From Dendronalium phyllosphericum CENA369 (GTDB taxonomy: Bacteria; Cyanobacteriota; Cyanobacteriia; Cyanobacteriales; Nostocaceae), in NCBI RefSeq assembly GCF_016056275.1, contig NZ_JAECZA010000002.1, forward strand, positions 3,133 through 67,132: DNA of 64,000 nt. Direction: 5' to 3'. The notes under the pieces were generated by a model. The model was given only the letters and a program-made list of their open reading frames with translations, searched no databases and had not been told where the DNA came from. A program made the translations under genes and the position numbers. Position 1 is the first letter of the stretch, and every line of letters begins with the position of its first letter. Shown here one piece after another: positions 58,799 to 64,000 of this stretch.

Positions 58799-59068
58799 CT
58801 ATAATCCCAATGCATCTAATAAGCTACTCAGATAATCAAATTCAATTTTTCCTTTTTCTAATAGCATCTGGTCGAGTTGTTGGTAGAATTGCTGAACTTG
58901 AGAAGAAAACCTATCAATTCCGCCTTGCGCTTCAATAAGATTTCTCAGCGCTTTGCTTAATATTATAGGGTCGCCTTCTTCTAGAATAACTTCAATATAT
59001 GATGCTGCTTCTAATGGGTCTTTTAAATCTTCAATAAGTATTTCGTGATAACTTGTACTTTTAGGCAT
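58799..59068 (-). CDS. Probable HigA-like antitoxin
   Basis: ATG 59068 (89 residues) begins MPKSTSYHEILIEDLKDPLEAASYIEVILEEGDP and overlaps the toxin stop by 8 bases, which fixes the start; the longer frame from 59212 lies within the toxin gene. The pattern 'D..EAA.YI...LEEGDP..L..AL..L.EAQGGI..F......Y..L......EFDYLSSLLDALGL' follows the addiction-module antidote proteins that accompany HigB-like toxins. The central helix-turn-helix is degenerate (FSSQVQQFYQQLDQML), so DNA binding and autoregulation may be weak. It should neutralise the upstream toxin by direct binding. Confidence 0.72.
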   Translation of the reverse strand: MPKSTSYHEILIEDLKDPLEAASYIEVILEEGDPIILSKALRNLIEAQGGIDRFSSQVQQFYQQLDQMLLEKGKIEFDYLSSLLDALGL

Positions 59069-59399
59069 CGTCTCTATTCCTATAGTCTTGCCAATATTCT
59101 TGAGCTTTATTGATATCTTGTTCTTGAGTACTTTTATCACCACCACATAAAAGCAAAATAACTGTTGTTTCTTCTTGTGCAAAGTAGATCCTATAGCCAG
59201 GGCCATAGTCAATTCTCAGCTCAAACACACCTTCTCCAACAGACTTATAGTCTCCTAAGTTACCATCTTCAACTCGGTCAAGTCCTGCTCTAATTTTAGC
59301 TTTTGCTTTTCTATCGCGCAGAGAATTAAGCCACTCATCAAAAAGATTTTTTCCATCTACTGTGAGATAAGCCCTAATCTGCCTTGGTTGTACTTCCAT
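59061..59399 (-). CDS. RelE/ParE-superfamily toxin (HigB-like addiction module killer)
   Basis: 112 residues. The sequence has the addiction-module killer layout: FDEWLNSLRDRKAKAKIRAGLDRVEDGNLGDYKSVGEGVFELRIDYGPGYRIYFAQEETTVILLLCGGDKSTQEQDINKAQEYW. The ELRIDYGPGYRIYF strand pair and the GGDKSTQ..DI..A segment are diagnostic. Such toxins usually cleave mRNA on the ribosome. Toxin precedes antitoxin, the reverse of most type II operons and typical of higBA. It ends 6 bp downstream of the Uma2 gene on the same strand, so all three may share a transcript. Confidence 0.85.
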   Translation of the reverse strand: MEVQPRQIRAYLTVDGKNLFDEWLNSLRDRKAKAKIRAGLDRVEDGNLGDYKSVGEGVFELRIDYGPGYRIYFAQEETTVILLLCGGDKSTQEQDINKAQEYWQDYRNRDDA

Positions 59400-59404
59400 A
59401 TTTG

Positions 59405-60079
59405 TTAACTTATAATCGTTCCTCCAGCTTCAAAAATCTGTTGTACGGTCAAATTCAACTCAGGAAATATTAAGGACTGAATACGGTCATTCCCTCGAAA
59501 TTTGTTAATTTGATACTCACCTTCATCCAAACAGCAAACCAAGATAGTAGGCTGTTTGGGTTTACCAATAAACTCTCTACCGCCTAAAGCAGCGTAATCA
59601 ACAATCCAATATTCAGGAATTCCCATTTCTTCATAATCAGCGTATTTTTTATGATAATCATCACGCCAATTAGTGAGGCAGTGCGTTGGACGGGTTTCCC
59701 GGCTTGAAGCAACTGCCGTACTCACTACCTCGATTACTAAAGGAATTGATGCTGCTTGAGTAACAGTAGATTCTTTTTTCCATAGAGGTTCGTTAACCAA
59801 ATTAGGAAGATTTAGTATCAGTACATCTGGTGAGTAAGCTGATTCGTTTTCAGGCGGTTTAACTAATACTGTTTTTGGTCTGCCATAAGGCAGACTCAGA
59901 CGACTATATTCTAAAGTAATCTTTGTGGTTAAAAATACAATAATTTCTTCATGGTCGCCTGTTGGTTGGGGCATTTCGACTATTACTCCATCATGTAGTT
60001 CGTAACGTTTTAGAGTGTTATCTGGATATTTAGCAACAAATTCATCGAATGTAACTAGTTTGCGTAAGGCTTGGGTCAT
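59405..60079 (-). CDS. Uma2-family (DUF820) protein with a 45-bp in-frame insertion
   Basis: 224 residues. Uma2 pattern: LVTFDEFVAKYPDNTLKRYELHDGVIVEMPQPTGDHE, AYSPDVLIL (PD of the PD-(D/E)XK core), IPLVIEVVST, and YHKKYADYEEMGIPEYWIVDYAALGG. Between EVVST and NWRDDY, where relatives read straight through, there are 15 extra residues (AVASSRETRPTHCLT) encoded by 59675-59719. The frame is intact, but the insert sits next to the ExK catalytic strand, so activity may be lost. It lies directly upstream of the toxin-antitoxin pair. Confidence 0.88.
   Translation of the reverse strand: MTQALRKLVTFDEFVAKYPDNTLKRYELHDGVIVEMPQPTGDHEEIIVFLTTKITLEYSRLSLPYGRPKTVLVKPPENESAYSPDVLILNLPNLVNEPLWKKESTVTQAASIPLVIEVVSTAVASSRETRPTHCLTNWRDDYHKKYADYEEMGIPEYWIVDYAALGGREFIGKPKQPTILVCCLDEGEYQINKFRGNDRIQSLIFPELNLTVQQIFEAGGTIIS
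59675..59719. repeat. 45-bp dispersed-repeat insertion inside the Uma2 gene
   Basis: Removing exactly these 45 bases restores the family sequence EVVSTNWRDDY. On the - strand the insert reads GGCAGTTGCTTCAAGCCGGG..., and the following CACTGCCTCAC resembles repeat copy B at 17003-17115. Confidence 0.65.
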
Positions 60080-60123
60080 GGCTTAATTCCTTCCTCAAAA
60101 CAAATTAAAACAATAAATAAGTC

Positions 60124-61212
60124 CTAATTTTTCGTAGCCAGTCTTTGACTCACCAACTCCGCTGCTAAATGTATCGCTGCTTGCATACTCGTTGCATCAG
60201 CAATTCCCTTACCTGCAATATCAAATGCTGTCCCGTGGTCGGGTGAAGTCCTTACAAAAGGCAGACCAATAGAAGTATTAACTGCTCTATCAAACGCCAT
60301 CAATTTCACAGGTATTAAGCCTTGGTCGTGGTAAAGTGCCAGATATCCATCGGCAGGATTTTGAATCTGAGAATTGCCATACCAAGCTTGACCGGGTTTA
60401 ACCCACATCGTATCCGGCGGAATTGGCCCATCTAGTTGAAAATTTGGGCGGTTTTGCCGTTCTTTTTCTAACCAGGGAATTAACCATTCTTGTTCCTCAG
60501 TTCCCAGTTGTCCCTGTTCGCCACTGTGGGGATTTAAACCTGCGATCGCAATTCTCCCTTTAGTTATGCCGAAATCTTTCTCTAAACACTCCACCAGTAA
60601 ATCCAGTTTCTTTGCCAGCAACTGCGGTGTCAATGTGTCGGCTACTTGACGTAAGGGTATATGTGTGGTAGCAAGCAGAGTACGGAGCGTCCAACCAGTA
60701 TAAGGCGATCGCGCTACAAATAACATCCCAAAGCGCTCAACTCCAGACTTTTCTGCCAAAAGTTCTGTTTGCCCCGGATAATTGTACCCTGCGGCTTTCC
60801 AAGCAGATTTAGCGATCGGGGCTGTGACAATACCATCAAATTTACCAGCAAGAGTCTGGGCGATCGCATATTCCATATAGGCAAAACTAGCCGCACCACT
60901 GGCTGCATTACCCGTTCCGCTGACAATCTCACTCTCAATTTCTCTGTTTAAGGGTACATCAACGATTGTCAAGCGATCGGGATTTACCAAAGGCGTTAAA
61001 TTCCCATTTAAACTTAGTTGCTTATAAGTCCGTACCAGCAGATCGCGATTACCTACCACTGCCACATCACAGTTTTGCATCACATCTGGATTTGCCAAAG
61101 CTTTCAAAATTACTTCCGGCCCAATTCCTGCTGGGTCTCCTAGCGTCAGCGCTAATCTTGGTCTATTTTTATTTTGTAAATTTACCACTTTAGTTTGATT
61201 TGTTTGATACAT
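60124..61212 (-). CDS. pdxA: 4-hydroxythreonine-4-phosphate dehydrogenase
   Basis: 362 residues. PdxA features: [20 protein letters not shown] at the N-terminus, [28 protein letters not shown], the metal/substrate His in [12 protein letters not shown] and [28 protein letters not shown], and [12 protein letters not shown] with [16 protein letters not shown]. It oxidises 4-phosphohydroxy-threonine in the DXP-dependent route to pyridoxal phosphate, using NAD and a divalent metal. The length is slightly above average owing to a short N-terminal extension. No other pdx gene is adjacent. Confidence 0.96.
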   Translation of the reverse strand: MYQTNQTKVVNLQNKNRPRLALTLGDPAGIGPEVILKALANPDVMQNCDVAVVGNRDLLVRTYKQLSLNGNLTPLVNPDRLTIVDVPLNREIESEIVSGTGNAASGAASFAYMEYAIAQTLAGKFDGIVTAPIAKSAWKAAGYNYPGQTELLAEKSGVERFGMLFVARSPYTGWTLRTLLATTHIPLRQVADTLTPQLLAKKLDLLVECLEKDFGITKGRIAIAGLNPHSGEQGQLGTEEQEWLIPWLEKERQNRPNFQLDGPIPPDTMWVKPGQAWYGNSQIQNPADGYLALYHDQGLIPVKLMAFDRAVNTSIGLPFVRTSPDHGTAFDIAGKGIADATSMQAAIHLAAELVSQRLATKN

Positions 61213-61527
61213 TTAACTGCTGACAATCTAAAATTCAAAAGTTAAAAGCTAAAGTACAACTTATGAGCCACATCTCCTGAATTCTGACTCTTGCTTTGAA
61301 AGTGCTGAATTAGGAGTCAAAACCAAAAGCACGGGATCTTCTTCTTTACCCAGGTATTGTCTTCCTCCTTGCTCCCTTACCTTGAAAATTCCAGATTGAC
61401 CGTAAAACTAGTTTAGAATTATTTACACAGGTCTAATTCAACGTCGCTGTTCGCTGAAAAGCTTCTGGTAGACCTAGTTTACCCGATTTTGCTTAGAGCA
61501 CTTGGTAGACGTAAAACTCAAATACCT

Positions 61528-61548
61528 GGGAGGACTATGAAAAATTAG
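61528..61548 (+). other. Three-codon reading frame with strong Shine-Dalgarno upstream of petM
   Basis: GGGAGGA (61528-61534) is followed by ATG AAA AAT TAG (61537-61548), 100 bp before petM. The start context is stronger than petM's own. It may be a minimal leader frame or chance. Confidence 0.3.
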
Positions 61549-61648
61549 ATTTGAACCATCAAGTCTAGTCAAGTCCAAAAAACAGGAAATCTAAAGGACG
61601 ACCTTTAGAAAAATTGCAAATAATCATTCGCAAAGGAGAAACACGCTA

Positions 61649-61753
61649 ATGGGCGGCGAAATTTTAAATGCAGCTCTGTTGTCTTTCGGTTTAATTTTTG
61701 TCGGCTGGGCTTTAGGCGCTTTATTACTAAAAATTCAGGGAGCAGAAGAATAG
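61649..61753 (+). CDS. petM: Cytochrome b6f complex subunit VII
   Basis: A 34-residue protein, too short for most gene callers, with AAAGGAG (61632-61638) 10 bases before ATG 61649. It has a single membrane helix ([21 protein letters not shown]) and an acidic C-terminus (GAEE), matching cyanobacterial PetM over its whole length. PetM is a peripheral small subunit of the b6f complex, which passes electrons from plastoquinol to plastocyanin or cytochrome c6. The ycf39 gene downstream is also photosynthesis-related. Confidence 0.97.
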   Translation: MGGEILNAALLSFGLIFVGWALGALLLKIQGAEE

Positions 61754-61779
61754 TCTTGCCAGCAAGGTGTTTCAACAAA

Positions 61780-61835
61780 GGAGAGGCTTTCCTCTCCAGA
61801 AAAATAGCGTGTCCGGAAAACGGACTACGCTTTTC
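61780..61835 (+). terminator. Double hairpin after petM
   Basis: GGAGAGG (61780-61786) pairs with CCTCTCC (61791-61797) around CTTT. A second stem, AGCG-GTCCG (61806-61815) with CGGAC-CGCT (61821-61831), is followed by TTTT. Confidence 0.6.
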
Positions 61836-61948
61836 CTGCTAGTATCTCTGTATTAATTCAGTTTCTTAAAAAAAATGTAACCTTTTGTTACTAGAAATAA
61901 TTCTGTTAAGATTCTTTTTATAAAAGTTAAAAAAATATTACGACCTTC

Positions 61949-62938
61949 ATGACATTATTAATCGTTGGTGCTACTGGCACCTTAGGAAGACAAGTGGCTC
62001 GTCGCGCTATCGATGAGGGGTATAAAGTACGTTGTCTTGTGCGGAGCGCCAAAAAAGCTGCTTTTCTCAAAGAATGGGGTGCAGAATTAGTACGGGGAGA
62101 TTTATGTAATCCCCAAAGTCTTACGGAAGCGCTGGAAGGTGTAACCGCTGTTATTGATGCTGCAACGTCTCGTGCTACAGATTCTCTGACTATTAAACAG
62201 GTGGACTGGGATGGTCAAGTAGCCTTAATCCAAGCGGCAAAAGCTGCGGGTGTAGAGCGTTTTATCTTCTTTTCTATTCTTGATGCCGAGAAGTATCCAG
62301 AAGTACCGCTGATGGAAATTAAGCGATGTACAGAACTTTTTTTAGCTGAGTCCGGTCTAAATTACACCATCTTACGGTTGGCTGGTTTCATGCAAGGGTT
62401 AATCGGTCAATATGGAATTCCCATTTTGGAAGCACAACCAGTTTGGGTAACTGGTAATTCTTCGCCTATTGCCTACATGGATACTCAGGATATTGCTAAG
62501 TTTGCTATCCGTGCTTTGAACGTGCCAGAAACGGAAAAACAAGCTTTCCCAGTTGTAGGTACTCGCGCTTGGAGTGCAGAAGAAATCATTAGTCTTTGCG
62601 AACGCTTATCTGGCAAAGAAGCTAGAGTAACGCGGATGCCAATCAACCTACTGCGTTTTGTGCGCCGCATTATTCGCTTCTTTCAGTGGGGATGGAACGT
62701 AGCAGACAGACTGGAGTTTACCGAAGTCTTAGCAAGTGGTAAACCTTTAAATGCTCCAATGGATGAAGTATACAAAGTCTTTGGAGTAGACCAACAACAA
62801 ACCACCACTCTCGAAAGCTATCTGCAAGAGTACTTCAGTCGAATTATGAAAAAGCTCAAAGAGCTAGACTACGAGAAAAATCAAACCAAAAAGGAGAAAA
62901 ATAAAAAGACTCCTTTTAAAAAAGTCAATAGTCAATAG
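61949..62938 (+). CDS. ycf39: NmrA-like Rossmann protein Ycf39 (photosystem II assembly)
   Basis: 329 residues. Atypical SDR: LIVGATGTLGRQVARRAIDEGYKVRCLVRS (NAD(P) loop), GAELVRGDLCNPQSL, AAKAAGVERFIFFSILDAEKYPEVPLMEIK and GSSPIAYMDTQDIAKFA-type region. This is the cyanobacterial/plastid Ycf39 (HCF244) pattern. Ycf39 works with high-light-inducible proteins in early D1/photosystem II assembly and chlorophyll delivery. The usual catalytic Tyr-x3-Lys is absent, consistent with a non-enzymatic role. The last six residues (KKVNSQ) and the stop come from a GTCAATA heptad repeat that runs on to about 62984. Confidence 0.93.
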   Translation: MTLLIVGATGTLGRQVARRAIDEGYKVRCLVRSAKKAAFLKEWGAELVRGDLCNPQSLTEALEGVTAVIDAATSRATDSLTIKQVDWDGQVALIQAAKAAGVERFIFFSILDAEKYPEVPLMEIKRCTELFLAESGLNYTILRLAGFMQGLIGQYGIPILEAQPVWVTGNSSPIAYMDTQDIAKFAIRALNVPETEKQAFPVVGTRAWSAEEIISLCERLSGKEARVTRMPINLLRFVRRIIRFFQWGWNVADRLEFTEVLASGKPLNAPMDEVYKVFGVDQQQTTTLESYLQEYFSRIMKKLKELDYEKNQTKKEKNKKTPFKKVNSQ

Positions 62939-62984
62939 TCAGTGGTCAGTGGTCAGTGGCAACTAATAACAAAACAACTGACAG
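62923..62984. repeat. Short tandem heptanucleotide repeat (GTCAATA/GTCAGTG)
   Basis: Seven-bp units GTCAATA x2, GTCAGTG x3 and derivatives overlap the ycf39 stop codon and fill most of the gap to the NAD kinase gene. Confidence 0.75.
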
Positions 62985-63054
62985 TTAACAATATTGACCA
63001 AAATATGTAACGATTACATAAGACAGAGCATCGCCAAAACTTGGATATTTAAGT

Positions 63055-63972
63055 GTGCCGAAAGCAGGCATTATCTACAATGACGTAAAACCGATAGCGA
63101 GTCGCGTTGCTATCGAGCTGAAAGACAAGCTAACCGCAGCCGGTTGGAATGTATCTATTACATCGAGTATCGGTGGCATATTGGGCTACTCTACCCCAGA
63201 AAGCCCTGTGTGCCACACTCCAATTGACGGTCTAACGCCCCCTGGCTTTGACTCAGAAATGGAGTTTGCAGTAGTTCTAGGGGGAGATGGCACTGTTTTA
63301 GCAGCGTCGCGCCAGGTTGCTCCTTGCGGCATCCCACTGCTGACAGTGAATACCGGACATATGGGATTTTTGACGGAAGCTTACCTAAACCAACTGCCCC
63401 AAGCAATGGAACAGGTAATGGCAGGTAAGTATGAAATTGAAGAACGAGCGATGCTCACAGTTAAGGTACTGCGTGAAGAGTCTGTACTGTGGGAGGCCCT
63501 TTGCTTGAATGAAATGGTGTTACATAGAGAACCCTTGACCTCTATGTGCCATTTTGAAATTGCAGTGGGGCGACATGCACCAGTAGATATTGCCGCAGAT
63601 GGTGTAATCGTTTCTACACCAACTGGTTCTACAGCTTATTCCCTAAGTGCTGGCGGCCCAGTCGTGACTCCTGGCGTACCTGTATTGCAGTTAGTACCCA
63701 TTTGTCCCCATTCCTTAGCTTCTAGGGCGTTAGTATTTCCAGATACAGAACCAGTGACTATCTACCCAGTCAATATCCCTCGCTTGGTGATGGTGGTAGA
63801 TGGAAATGGAGGGTGCTATGTTTTTCCAGAGGATCGGGTATATTTAGAGCGATCGCAATACAGTGTTCGCTTTATTCGGCTACAACCGCCAGAATTTTTC
63901 CGCATTTTGCGAGAAAAACTCGGTTGGGGTCTGCCGCATATAGCCAAACCCACTTCGGTAGAATTACCTTAG
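63055..63972 (+). CDS. nadK: NAD kinase
   Basis: The start is GTG 63055 (305 residues, [15 protein letters not shown]). Family motifs: [15 protein letters not shown] (GGDG, ATP/NAD phosphate site with the catalytic Asp), [22 protein letters not shown] (NE/D motif), and [23 protein letters not shown]. It phosphorylates NAD to NADP. Cyanobacteria usually have two NAD kinases, and an insert such as [20 protein letters not shown] before GGDG is usual in the cyanobacterial form. It lies 116 bp after ycf39 in the same direction. The remaining 28 bases of the window show no feature. Confidence 0.96.
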   Translation: MPKAGIIYNDVKPIASRVAIELKDKLTAAGWNVSITSSIGGILGYSTPESPVCHTPIDGLTPPGFDSEMEFAVVLGGDGTVLAASRQVAPCGIPLLTVNTGHMGFLTEAYLNQLPQAMEQVMAGKYEIEERAMLTVKVLREESVLWEALCLNEMVLHREPLTSMCHFEIAVGRHAPVDIAADGVIVSTPTGSTAYSLSAGGPVVTPGVPVLQLVPICPHSLASRALVFPDTEPVTIYPVNIPRLVMVVDGNGGCYVFPEDRVYLERSQYSVRFIRLQPPEFFRILREKLGWGLPHIAKPTSVELP

Positions 63973-64000
63973 TTCAGTGATTATGAGTCTAGGCTGTTGA

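Overview
The window is a piece of a cyanobacterial chromosome. Evidence: a petM (cytochrome b6f subunit VII) gene followed by ycf39, sucrose-phosphate phosphatase, a pyruvate:flavodoxin oxidoreductase, many GCGATCGC (HIP1) octamers, and short tandem heptanucleotide repeats of the kind known from filamentous, Nostocales-like genomes. Gene content and repeat load fit a large-genome filamentous or Chroococcidiopsis-like cyanobacterium; the species cannot be named from this sequence. No rRNA, tRNA, CRISPR array or intact insertion sequence was seen.

Layout. 1-2575: 3' part of an LRR-Roc-COR (ROCO) GTPase that enters from outside the window, followed by a 21-bp repeat array. 3038-7082: housekeeping genes (Uma2-type nuclease, xseB, sucrose-phosphate phosphatase overlapping ruvA, bioF). 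7586-16868: two very large, related PAS/GAF sensor histidine kinases, with a small XRE regulator just before the second. 17120-29992: metH, a Na+/H+ antiporter, a TrkA-N protein, a transporter fused to HEAT repeats, infC, an alpha/beta hydrolase, a BON protein and ilvH. 29993-31501: a long gene-free, repeat-bearing stretch.

31502-53431 is a 22-kb exopolysaccharide/capsule locus, all on the + strand. It holds a WbpM/FlaA1-like sugar-nucleotide dehydratase, a GINT1-like beta-propeller protein, a frameshifted FemAB/GNAT-like transferase, a MurJ/Wzx-type flippase, four GT4 glycosyltransferases, a secreted protein of unknown function, a Wzy-like polymerase, an AsnB-type amidotransferase, a UDP-sugar 6-dehydrogenase, a UDP-uronate 4-epimerase, a DegT-type aminotransferase, an initiating phosphoglycosyl transferase and a Wzc-like tyrosine kinase. 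Together they suggest a Wzx/Wzy-type polymer containing amino sugars and (possibly amidated) uronic acids. No outer-membrane Wza exporter is in the window.

53557-64000: a second 21-bp repeat array, nifJ, an unrecognised gene, a HigBA-like toxin-antitoxin pair, another Uma2 protein, pdxA, petM, ycf39 and NAD kinase.

The most unusual aspect is repeat biology. Two unrelated-looking 21-bp arrays both encode an AxAxIxN heptapeptide, and the first resembles a segment of the neighbouring LRR gene. Small repeats have also entered genes without breaking their frame: a 93-bp element with terminal inverted repeats in a kinase, 45 bp in a Uma2 gene, and two tracts in nifJ.
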